NCBI GenBank assembly: GCA_963662175.1
Contig: OY759216.1
Span: 45,587,087-45,651,086, forward strand
Length of the DNA stretch: 64,000 bases
DNA from: Aradus depressus
Lineage: Eukaryota; Arthropoda; Insecta; Hemiptera; Aradidae
Reading direction: 5' to 3'
The translations under genes and the position numbers were made by a program. Within the stretch, counting starts at the first letter, position 1. Every line of letters starts with the position of its first letter. The notes under the pieces are model-generated. The model did no database searches. It had not been told where the DNA came from and worked only from the letters and a program-made list of their open reading frames with translations. Below are positions 56,801 to 64,000 of this stretch, piece after piece.

Positions 56801-57479
56801 CATCGCCAAAGCTAACTTTTTAGACAGGATAATTTATCACGAGAATTTGGTATCTGTAACTATGAGTAAAACAAAATTATTATTTAATAAGCCTATATAT
56901 GTAGGCATGTCGATTTTAGATTTGTCCAAAACTGTGATGTATAATTTTCACTATAATGTAATGATGAAAAAATATAATCCTAATACTCTAAAATTAATGT
57001 ACACAGATACGGACAGTTTAGTTTATTTAATTAATACACCCGACTGGTATCAGGACATGAAAGCGATGGAGCATTATTTCGATACGTCAGACTTCCCCAA
57101 AGAGCATCCGTGCTATTCTATTTTAAATAAAAAAATGCTTGGCAAGTTCAAAGACGAGACTAATGGTGTTATCATTAATAAATTCGTAGGACTTAAACCG
57201 AAGATCTATGCTATGGATATAAATAAAAAAATTAAAAAATGTATTAAAGGTATTAAAAAAGCAGCCGTTGAAAAAAATATATCGTTGCAAGATTTTGAGA
57301 ATTCACTTTTTGAGGGAAAAATAGTATATACAGACATGAGAATGATTCAGTCAAAAAAACATGAGTTGTTCAGTGTTAGAATTAATAAGAAGGCGTTGTC
57401 GTCGGAAGATGATAAAAGAGTAGTTTTATCTGATGGCATTCATACCTTAGCTCACGGACATTACTCAATTCAAACCTAA
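53820..57479 (+). CDS. Polinton-type family B DNA polymerase (right copy)
   Basis: The 1219-aa protein should replicate linear element DNA, by protein priming if it behaves like its family. N-terminus: three zinc fingers (C4, C7, H20, H25; then C33/C36/H49/C53 and C59/C62/H75/C79). Around 252-272 is the INVENEDHHCFMYSIL block common in arthropod Polinton-like polymerases. The exonuclease shows Exo I YADFE (D436, E438), Exo II NLSNYD (D579) and Exo III Y720/D724. Between Exo I and II is an endonuclease VII-like zinc module (C526, C529, DHDH at 542-545, C555, C558). The polymerase shows GIRGG (784-788), motif A DANNLYG (D820), motif B KLLNNAVFG (962-970) and motif C YTDTDS (D1063, D1065). The frame is intact. 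The start is the first ATG, directly before finger 1. The family is secure; protein priming is inferred. Confidence 0.95.
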   Translation: MYKCNYCSDELSLKSDFDMHMALNHGVKPSFVCKHCKSSFTKSCNLKRHELSCGSVYKCKHCRHEFSNRFNGSRHESVCNDAPVMKKPKNEPLKKTLLKLVPNESNLVLYDTSFEGRVKSYFVRSNKYGDLECFLEDVRDCLKKKILEQLQIHSALKVNFLVECLFENVVGDLTDKAFKTKNRPIFKDTDIDQYLDVSFKRLTVEMEEAQMKKSGWFLIAVDGLRLRINRYRPLRGSTYVPLPKNIESRKACINVENEDHHCFMYSILSKFVEKKPQRVTKYTGVQHRYDFSDISFPTPLNEIRKFEKSNNISINVFGLDENNDVYPIKVVEKEKTDHRDLLLLTEGEKQHYIYIKNFERLVRSQITKRQNKIVICKRCFQHFDNQYGKSGEEKLREHKIYCDKNSPVRIELPKDPILAFKNVERQLRLPFVIYADFETMLAPLPEDTSKATVPYQRHVPMSFCVHVVSDIPMNIPPYIYRCEDAGAHFIKYIDSLAYKISEIYKKNTPIIITKAEEMKWENDQNCYLCEASFSEINPKVKDHDHLTGKYRGAACNSCNLRCKTPSYIPVIFHNLSNYDANIIVMELGKDSERVDVIPNTEEKYISFTKHVHGVKLRFIDSYRFLSRSLDYMASVLPKTAFRETSKYFTEDQLPLVTKKGVFCYDYVDAWEKLDEKCLPPREKFYNTLTDAPLSEEDYKRGLRVWDMFKCSTLGEYSDIYLKTDVLILADIFQNFRDVMLNSHKVDPAHYFTAPGMTWDAMLKHTKVKLEQLRDYDMILFFERGIRGGLCQVSHRYASANNSYMPEYDPEKESSYIAYLDANNLYGHAMSRPLPYGGFEWVKDPESIDIENMDDDGELGCILEVDVVYPSELHTAHNDLPFLPETMSLPGGKVNKLVAHFNPRERYVVHYVNLKQAIKHGLKVKKIHRAIQFRQSCWLQSYIDCNTELRKKAKNDFEKDFYKLLNNAVFGKTMENIRNRMNMMLVTDSKKLMKLIAKANFLDRIIYHENLVSVTMSKTKLLFNKPIYVGMSILDLSKTVMYNFHYNVMMKKYNPNTLKLMYTDTDSLVYLINTPDWYQDMKAMEHYFDTSDFPKEHPCYSILNKKMLGKFKDETNGVIINKFVGLKPKIYAMDINKKIKKCIKGIKKAAVEKNISLQDFENSLFEGKIVYTDMRMIQSKKHELFSVRINKKALSSEDDKRVVLSDGIHTLAHGHYSIQT

Positions 57480-57620
57480 TGCTGGGAGGTATAACCTGGC
57501 TACCCGTTTTTCCGAGGGGACTTAAATATCGGAAAACATTCCTATTCCTATCCTATTCCTAAAATCCTCTTGAGGCTTAGTCTAGACTGATCTGATGTTT
57601 TTTGGTTTTGAATGGACGTG

Positions 57621-57715
57621 GTTGAAAACTTGTAAACCTAATTGGTCACTGGCGAGGTTGTAGAAAACCCGTAAACCCAATTGGTCACTGGCGTGGTGTA
57701 AAACCCGTAAACCTA
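57621..57715 (+). repeat. Short direct repeats behind PolB
   Basis: Three imperfect units of about 40 bp share AAAACCCGTAAACCCAATTG and GTCACTGGCG. Mirrored in the left arm. Function unknown. Confidence 0.75.
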
Positions 57716-57868
57716 TATGAAAGTAGAAAAATGGAGAAAAGTAAAAATACCTTGAAATTGAAGAGAAGCCCTGACTAGAGCCTTTATCCCTTCCCTATCC
57801 CCACCCACCTCTTCGAAGTATTTCTACCTTGGCGCTGGTGAAGAGGCTTACCGGTTTATTGATTAGTC

Positions 57869-57874
57869 AATAAA
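57869..57874 (+). promoter_or_regulatory. Candidate polyadenylation signal of right PolB
   Basis: AATAAA lies about 390 bp past the stop. Further AATAAA motifs occur at about 57976 and 58030. Confidence 0.4.
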
Positions 57875-58487
57875 GCGAACTAAAAGAAATACATACCTCT
57901 ATCAAATACCTGACATAGAGATCCTGGTGAGAAACATCCTAAGAAAGTTGGAGACGAGAAGCAGCCTACGAAGAAAATAAATGTAAGTTATATACCGCAT
58001 GTTAGCCTAAGATATTGAGACTCCTGAAATAAATGTGAAAAGACCTGAATATTACGGGTAGAGCGGGGAGAGGTTAATATACATAGAATGTAGCTTTATG
58101 TATGGGTAGTCCGGGTTATGATGAAAAAATGTTAAACGATCTAGAGAGATTGTAGGAGTTGGGCGAAGAAAAGTGTGAAGCAGGATGATGCTAAGGAAAA
58201 GTGTATACAATTGATGTGGGGGAGAAGAGAGCAGAAAATTAGGAGAGGGTAATTTGATGAATTAGTATAAAGATGGTTAAAGACCGAGGAGGTATTAATA
58301 TAATAATGAATGACTTTGAAATGGAGGAGCGGAAACTTATATGAGGGTGTAGGACTGTAATTTTTCGATGAGGGGTGATCAAAAATATGCTCTAGTGAAA
58401 AAGGCTACAAACCGCTGAACCTTGGTGATACTAGTGTGATAATACACGGCCGTAAGTTTATATACCTAGTATATCACTGACTTGTCC

Positions 58488-58565
58488 GACCGTGTCACAA
58501 TGGTCGTATGGATAGCAAGTGAGCCTCTCAAGGCAAAGAAGGCGGGTTCGACTCTCGTAAGGTCA
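58488..58565 (+). other. tRNA-Arg-like sequence with T9 tract
   Basis: The start GACCGTGT and the end TAAGGTC can form most of an acceptor stem. A T arm is possible (GCGGG-TTCGACT-CTCGT), and a box A-like TGGTCGTATGGATAGC lies at suitable distance from box B GGGTTCGACTC. The 5' end and ATGGATA part resemble arginine tRNAs. The anticodon arm does not form a normal 5+7 structure, so it is probably not a working tRNA. A T9 run at 58571-58579 could end RNA polymerase III transcription. Confidence 0.45.
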
Positions 58566-58708
58566 AGTTATTTTTTTTTCTTAAGAAGTCGACCCTAGCT
58601 ACTTAATTAAAAATTAATTGCAATTGTAGACGCTTGGGAGCGCTAGTGGGCTAATTAAAAAAAATTAGGGGCATAGGCGAGGGGTGGGATAAAAATTTAA
58701 AGTAGGGT

Positions 58709-58765
58709 TTAGAGGGAGAGCGGAAACTTATCAAGGTTTAAAGGGAGAGCGGAAACTTATCGAGA
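58709..58765 (+). repeat. Sub-terminal iterons
   Basis: GGAGAGCGGAAACTTATC occurs twice, about 30 bp apart, with a related GGAGCGGAAACTTATATG at 58324. They lie about 200-250 bp from the terminus in each arm and may be sites for a terminus-binding protein. Confidence 0.7.
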
Positions 58766-58963
58766 TGGGGAAGTAGATTGGTAGTGAATCTCAAAGGACA
58801 AAAATTGAGATGAAACAATTTGGGGTGTAGGAGGGTTGAGCTGGGGATGTACAATGGTGAGTGATTCGGAGTTGGGGAGGGTGGTGGTGGTGGGAGAGGA
58901 GTGGGGGACGGCCGCCATCTTGCTCTTTAGCCATTGGCCCAGAACCATCTTTCCTCCCCTACT

Positions 58964-59215
58964 CTGATATATAAAATTATTGCGCTCTCGTCGTATACCA
59001 TGCGTATACCTGCTATAGGCTCCGCTATACCTGATGTATAAAATCATTGCGCTCTCGTCGTATACCATGCGTATACCTGCTATAGGCTCCGCTATACCTG
59101 ATATATAAAATCATTGCGCTCTCGTCGTATACCATGCGTATACCTGCTATAGGCTCCGCTATACCCGATATATAAAATCATTGCGCTCTCATCGTATAGT
59201 GACCCTTATAATAAA
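58964..59215. repeat. 67-bp tandem array, part right of the PolB element
   Basis: Units start at 58981, 59048, 59115 and 59182. Together with 44061 and 44128 they form one array in phase once the PolB element and one CTGATA are removed. Confidence 0.92.
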
Positions 59216-59244
59216 AATCAGCTTTGCGCTCTCGCCGGCCAACG

Positions 59245-59540
59245 CCCAGCAGTTATTGCAGTTTTCATGTTAAGCCAACACCTAATCCCCACCCTTTCGC
59301 CGACTAGGACCTACTGAAAATCTATAGGTGTCGTCCTTAGAGGGTTCTGGATACACATATAAAATTTCCTAGCGATACATTCATTCTTTTGGGGAGATAT
59401 GTTCATAGATATACATAATTTTTATTTTTCATTTTCGGTATCTTAGGGTGGGAAAACAAAAAATTCTAGTGAAAATTCAACACCAAATTTTACATACCGA
59501 TTACATAACTTCCCCTATACATCGTATATTCTGGGGAAGT
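59245..59540 (-). repeat. Rep-A 5' half
   Basis: It runs in minus orientation to the terminal hairpin TTCCCCTATACATCGTATAT and CTGGGGAAGT at 59540. Confidence 0.65.
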
Positions 59541-59974
59541 AAGATAAAGATTTTACTGATTCAGATGCGATTCAACATTCACTTTATATGGTAACTTTAA
59601 TTCATTTGTTCTAGGTTTCTTTTGAAAGCGATCACAATGATTCATGGTAAAGTCTGACAGATACACAGGCACTACTCAACTCATCTCCCTGCTTCTTATC
59701 TCGGACTTAATGTTCTCGCCCTTCAAGCTCAATTAACATTAATAACAGGTTTACATTTTTGCCTTTCACATTACAAATATTTAAAGTCATTAAAATTTTT
59801 TCAAAGTGATTAATTTGATTCAAAAGAGTGGTAGTAAATGATCGCAAGATTCATGTTACTCCATAGAAATGTTACTATTATGAGCCGGCTGACATTGAAT
59901 ATGTTTCTATACATTTGTATTTCTCTTTAAATAAATATTTTTAAGAAGGTATAAGATATGACCTTCAAATCGAT
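59541..59974. other. Unassigned AT-rich sequence
   Basis: No feature was recognised. Confidence 0.3.
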
Positions 59975-60160
59975 AGAATGAGAGCCGTCATCCCTACAAA
60001 ACCGATCGACTTCTAAATCCCTCATCCCTCATACAAAGTTTTGTGTCGATACATTCATTAGTAGTATAGGCAGTTATTAGGGTTTTTTGTGTAAAGCCCC
60101 TCTCTGACCCCCTCTTCCATTCAACCGAATTTGACAGAAAATGAAGGTTCTTATGGGTAA
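59975..60160 (-). repeat. Rep-A fragment
   Basis: GTGTCGATACATTCATTAG, CAGTTATTAGGGTTTTTTG and a pyrimidine-rich block in minus order. Confidence 0.5.
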
Positions 60161-60590
60161 CCTGTACTTCTTATATCAGGTGGAGCTCATTAAGCTCCTC
60201 CAATAAACGCAATTTCATGGACAACATCCACAATACTCTATGAAACCATATCATCCCAAACGCTCCAATTTATATCCCATATCCCACCAGAAAATCTCCA
60301 CATCCTGTACTTCTTATATCAGGTGGAGCTCATTAAGCTCCTCCAATAAACGCAATTTCATGGACAACATCCACAATTCTCTATAAAATCATATCATCCC
60401 AAATGCTCCAATTTATATTCCGTATCCCACCAGAAAATCTCCACATCCTGTACTTCTTATATCATGTGGAGCTCTTTAAGCTCCTCCAATAAACGCAATT
60501 TCATGGACAACATCCACAATACTCTATGTAACCATATCCATCCCAAATGCTCCAATTTATATCCCATATCCACCAGAAAATCACCATCCG
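60161..60590 (+). repeat. 143-bp tandem repeat, three units
   Basis: Units start CCTGTACTTCTTATATCAGG at 60161, 60304 and 60447. Each contains CAATTTCATGGACAACATCC. The units differ slightly. They lead into C/T-rich sequence that resembles a retrotransposon 3' part. Confidence 0.85.
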
Positions 60591-61185
60591 TCCCTCAGAT
60601 CTTTAGCTCCCTTCCCATAGGACAACAACCTACCACAACTCCTTCCTTATCCAGGCTATCTCCCTCTGCAACTCTCTCCCTCTCCAGATTCGCCATGCTC
60701 CTACTCTTCATTCATTTAAATCCCTACTTTTTCATTACCTCCTAACTCAGCAAATCTCTGATTCCTATGGGATAGTTCTCACTTTCTTCTCACTCAGCCT
60801 CTAGACAGATTGTTACTCCACTGTTTCATCAGCCCAGTTGGAACCTAACTTAGTTATCACTTCTTACATATTTATATTACGATACTATCAATTTCACTTA
60901 ATATATATTTTTTTCTGTCAGACCTCTATTTTTCTTTATACATTTCTATATTCATTACATTATTATCATTACTTTGATTTTTCTTAGTTTTTCAGTTTAT
61001 TTTTATTCTTTAATCATTGCCTATCATTAACATTTAATATTTCTTTAGTTAACACTTAGAGGCCTCATTTCTTTTTTTTTTTTTATTCTGTCTCATTTGG
61101 TTCATACTTATATTCTTTTGTTTATTTTTTATATTATTATTCTTACGGGACGTATGTCCCAGAATAAAGATTATTTTTATTTCCC
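60591..61185 (+). other. Possible non-LTR retrotransposon 3' region
   Basis: C/T-rich sequence passes to an AT-rich stretch ending ACGGGACGTATGTCCCAGAATAAAG. A final hairpin (GGGACGTATGTCCC) next to AATAAA is like LINE 3' ends, but no reverse transcriptase was recognised. Confidence 0.35.
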
Positions 61186-62670
61186 TACACTAAACTCTCA
61201 CAGACAAAAATCGTTCTACGATTGACGAATACAATGGAAACTCAAAATTTTCTCGCATCAGAGTATTCCAACCTTCTATTCGGAATAAAAATGACTATAT
61301 ATCATATATATTAGTTACACTGCCTACCGGCTGATTTGCTCATACACAGATAGGCTTACTTCCCAGGCGCTATGGACCTTACAGAAGTGCCTCCGCAGAG
61401 TCTACTCTATTCTCAGTCTGTCAGACCTAGACCTAACTATCTTCTTATACCCATCGCCCATAGGTCCGTCCTTCAGTCAGCACAAGCAGCGTCTCCCTCC
61501 TCTTTTCTGTCCTTCTGAGTGCCAGTATTGCCTTCTTTTCTGACTATCCTCAGTGTCATCGTTGTCAGTAAGGAAGGAGAGCAAAACTCGCTCCTGCACT
61601 TTAGAAGCTGCTCCCTGGCCACTCTGACATGGTCGTTGATAGAGCAGGTCGATGTCCTTCTCGTAGCGTTTCTCCAGCATGTTCCTGAGCGTCGAGATAT
61701 GATCTATCGACGACTTTCTATGCCTGAAACCGCATTAATTAATCGGCGAACACCCCTTCAGTCCATCTCCTCAGCCTATTCATTCATATACAGCATGATC
61801 TTGTAGGTGTCGCCTCTTTGAGGATCGGACAGATCTTCGCGGTGTACCGCACTCTCGACATTTCTTCTGCCATCCAGATGCCATTCACCTTCATACAAGT
61901 TCACCTCTCAAGTATACTCAATTATACATAAATTAATTTAAAAAAAAAAAATTATTGAAACTAAGAAGTGGTAAACGAACATCACACGCACTATACGATC
62001 CTCTAATCAAATTTCCTTTCCCTTAAACTTTTACTAGAAAGGTTAAAAAAAGTTTTTATTCATCAAATTACTTCAATATTTTGGTCTCACATACAGTGTG
62101 GAGTGAAGTCAGACCAGAAAAAAAAACCTCTCGGCGAGTCACGAATCGTAAATTTAACAATATAAATACTTTTTTAATTCTAGATAGAAAAAAAAAAAAT
62201 CAAATGCCAACAACATTATGCACCTAAATGATCCCTACTTAAATACGTATACATTTATAATTTCTTCGATTATTCGAGCTGCATGGATCGTTATATCTGA
62301 TTATGAGAAATTAACGGAAGAAATAATAAATAATTAACGAAAGAAAAACTTAATTAACAAAAATAAAATTAAAAAATGAAACAAAAAATATTTAGAAGAA
62401 ATTCTTGCGAACCAGCGCGATGATGTGATCGTAAGATAGTGACGTTATGACAAACTATGATGTAGTTACAGATAAAGTAGTGACGTAATCCATTGAGAAC
62501 ATTGTCAGCATGTTTACAAATTGTTATTAAAACAAACCTAACAGTACAATAGTTTATGGCCTTGTCTCCAATGTACATGTCGAGCACAATGATGACCGGT
62601 AGAATCTAAGAGTGTAGCATACTTTCCTAAAGTCCTAACGAGATTGTTGGTGGGAGACGGTTAAAGGAGT
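61186..62670. other. Unassigned sequence with overlapping frames
   Basis: Opposed frames of 95 codons (61519-61806, plus) and 67 codons (61680-61477, minus) occupy a GC-richer patch. The minus-strand reading looks protein-like (LEKRYEKDIDLLYQRP) and could be a retroelement remnant, but no motif is decisive. The rest is AT-rich. Confidence 0.3.
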
Positions 62671-62674
62671 TTTT

Positions 62675-63010
62675 ACTTCCCCTTCTTGAATTAAAAGGAG
62701 AGTTATATAATCGGTCAGAAATTCGATGCTGAATTTTTAATGAAATTTCATGTTTCCACACTCCCAAAATTCTAAAAATAAAATGCTGTCTGTCTGTCAA
62801 CCTCCCAATAGAGTAAATGTATCCACCAAATTTTATATGTGTATTCAGAACTCTCTAAGGATGACACCTTTTGATTTTCAGCCAAATCGGCCAAAGAGAG
62901 ATTAGAGGAAGGCTTAACACTAAAACGCTGATAACTTCCGTTGCAATGTATCAACACGAAATTTTATATGTAAATTCAAAGCCCAATAAGAGAGAACACC
63001 TATCAATTAA
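62675..63010 (+). repeat. Rep-A copy, 5' part
   Basis: It starts near TACTTCCCCTTCTTGAATTA and follows the plus-strand order (ATAATCGGTCAGAAATTCGA, TTTCAGCCAAATCGGCC). Confidence 0.65.
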
Positions 63011-64000
63011 CAACATAAAAAATAAATCCTAAGGAAACCACTAAGCTTAAATGAGAAATTATAATTTAAAGAAATATAATCTCCGTGAAATAAATAAAAA
63101 ATATATATATTTTTTCTTTTTGATGTGATTTCAAACCACAAAAAACAATATTGTGTTGGTGACATGAGGATGGACGAACTCGATAGGATCTTGTATTATA
63201 GGACGGTTAGTTAGATAAAATCTACATTGAAATTGATAGGTTCATGATTGTGGTTTCATTACTACGTATCAATGAAACTTTGAAGAGAAGAACAACGACC
63301 TCAGACCAGTGTTGTTTATATTTATTGCGACAATAATGTAATAATTTTTATACATATATAATCAAAAATTTTTTCCTCCAGTATATCATTAAAACAATTC
63401 TCTGGTCTCTTTATTTCCGATGATTGTATAAATAAATCAATTATTAATTTATTGTCATTATAAATATAAAAATTGTATAAATATAGAGAGAAGTATGATG
63501 AAAGATAAGATCAGATGCATATCTTTTAATATTTATGTATTAACTGCCCTTATTCAATTTCCTTCCTGAAAAGCAATTATTTTATCATTGTTCAAAAAGT
63601 AAAAATAAAACAATAATTTAAAAGTGCTTCGTATATTAAAGCTTTAATTTTGATTTCATTATAATTTTCTTGGCAGAGGTCGTCCTCAAATATTCTAAAA
63701 TTTTTATAGAAATTGAGGAGGTGAGATTCAAAAACAGGTTTCTCACATTTTTTTAGAATATTATCTTGATATGGCGTTTTTTTCGTCTCATTGAGAGCTA
63801 TCGGTATGTGTAACTGTAATGATTCAAAAATAGTTTTCTCTCATCGTAAAACTACTTCAAAAAATGGATTTGGTTCAAAAGTAGGTTTCTCCAACAACAG
63901 TTGTGCATCAAAGGCAGGATGTGTCTCGTGTATGGTGAAAACTGGGAGACGAATGTTGAAGAATCTAGTCTGGAGTATTACCGAAGAGTTCTCTCAATGG
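63011..64000. other. Unassigned AT-rich sequence
   Basis: No gene was recognised. Three imperfect direct repeats of a motif like TTCAAAAATAGGTTTCTC lie at about 63727, 63823 and 63873. Confidence 0.3.

Larger units (their letters stand above)
44184..58963. mobile_element. Palindromic PolB element with Polinton/Maverick-type termini and TSD
   Basis: The 14,780-bp element has near-perfect inverted arms, 44184-50895 and 52252-58963, around a 1.36-kb satellite core. Termini are AGTAGGGG and CCCCTACT. The 6-bp duplication CTGATA lies at 44178-44183 and 58964-58969. Polintons are known for 6-bp duplications, AG termini, inverted ends and a protein-primed PolB; all four are seen here. What is missing is the integrase, packaging ATPase, protease and capsid genes. 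The only substantial genes are two identical PolB copies transcribed outward. I infer a symmetric derivative that depends on another element for integration. It may instead be an element type with giant inverted repeats in its own right. Confidence 0.88.
52252..58963 (+). repeat. Right arm of the palindrome
   Basis: The partner of 44184-50895. Reading outward it holds satellite edge, 123-bp repeats, spaced TATA modules, iterons, PolB, short 3' repeats, a tRNA-like sequence, GGAGAGCGGAAACTTATC iterons and the terminus. Confidence 0.93.
42425..59215. mobile_element. Foldback-like element with tandem-array ends, host of two insertions
   Basis: The left side carries four 58-bp units (42425-42655) in one orientation. 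The right side carries related 67-bp units in the opposite orientation (44061-44183, resumed at 58964-59215). Inside the arrays about 145 bp (42656-42795 and 43913-44060) are also inverted repeats, for example GCATGCGTGAAGACACTTAG on one side and its complement on the other. Without the PolB element and the Tigger-like MITE it would be about 1.3 kb. No transposase frame is present. Exact termini and superfamily are unresolved. Confidence 0.7.

Noticed and set aside
45668..57479. PolB as a host nuclear DNA polymerase gene
   Set aside because: Domain order, the CFMYSIL and endonuclease VII-like blocks, the intronless frame and its location in an element with TSD fit Polinton-type polymerases instead.
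44184..58963. Palindrome as an assembly artefact
   Set aside because: The flanks are in direct, not inverted, orientation, a 6-bp TSD is present and the interrupted array is restored in phase. Long-read proof is still the decisive test.
58757..59068. 103-codon minus-strand frame spanning the right terminus
   Set aside because: It crosses the element boundary into the 67-bp array, so it cannot be a conserved gene of either part.
61477..61806. Opposed frames as a reverse transcriptase remnant
   Set aside because: The reading is suggestive of protein but shows no RT or nuclease motif, so it was left unassigned.

Overview
This is a repeat-dense, AT-rich animal window, most likely from an insect. 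The evidence is tRNA-derived SINEs ending in AACCT units (the complement of the insect telomere repeat TTAGG), a mariner relic, Jockey-like LINE fragments, pogo/Tigger-like and hAT-like non-autonomous elements, and TCAKTY-type initiators. A hemipteran such as a planthopper is a guess. No ordinary host gene could be recognised. The only long open frames are two identical copies of a family B DNA polymerase. Comparisons between repeats were made by eye. Layout: 1-42400 and 59245-64000 are layers of mobile elements. The background is a family called Rep-A here, with ends ACTTCCCCAG...CTGGGGAAGT, internal direct repeats of about 120 bp and G-tract expansions. Into and around it lie SINE-1 (box A GGTAGCTCAG, box B GGTTCGAAACCC), SINE-2 (GGAGCCATGGTGGCC head), LINE pieces, hAT-like elements at 935-1582 and 21182-21911, pogo/Tigger-like elements at 38573-39095 and 42848-43524, a mariner at 22910-24140, and foldback elements. 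The centre of interest is 44184-58963, a 14,780-bp element built as a giant inverted repeat. Two arms of about 6.7 kb each carry a complete 1219-aa PolB gene transcribed outward. They are separated by about 1.4 kb of a 40-bp, palindrome-rich satellite. The element begins AGTAGGGG, ends CCCCTACT, and is flanked by a 6-bp direct repeat CTGATA (44178-44183 and 58964-58969). It interrupts a 67-bp tandem array whose phase is restored when element plus one duplication is removed. The 6-bp duplication, AG termini and PolB match Polintons/Mavericks, but no integrase, ATPase, protease or capsid gene is visible. It looks like a PolB-only, symmetric Polinton derivative. Each arm has duplicated TATA/initiator modules, 20-bp iterons and 123-bp repeats upstream of the gene, and a tRNA-Arg-like sequence followed by a T9 tract downstream. 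The host of this insertion is itself a foldback-like element (about 42425-59215) that also carries a Tigger-like insertion, so three levels of nesting can be read.
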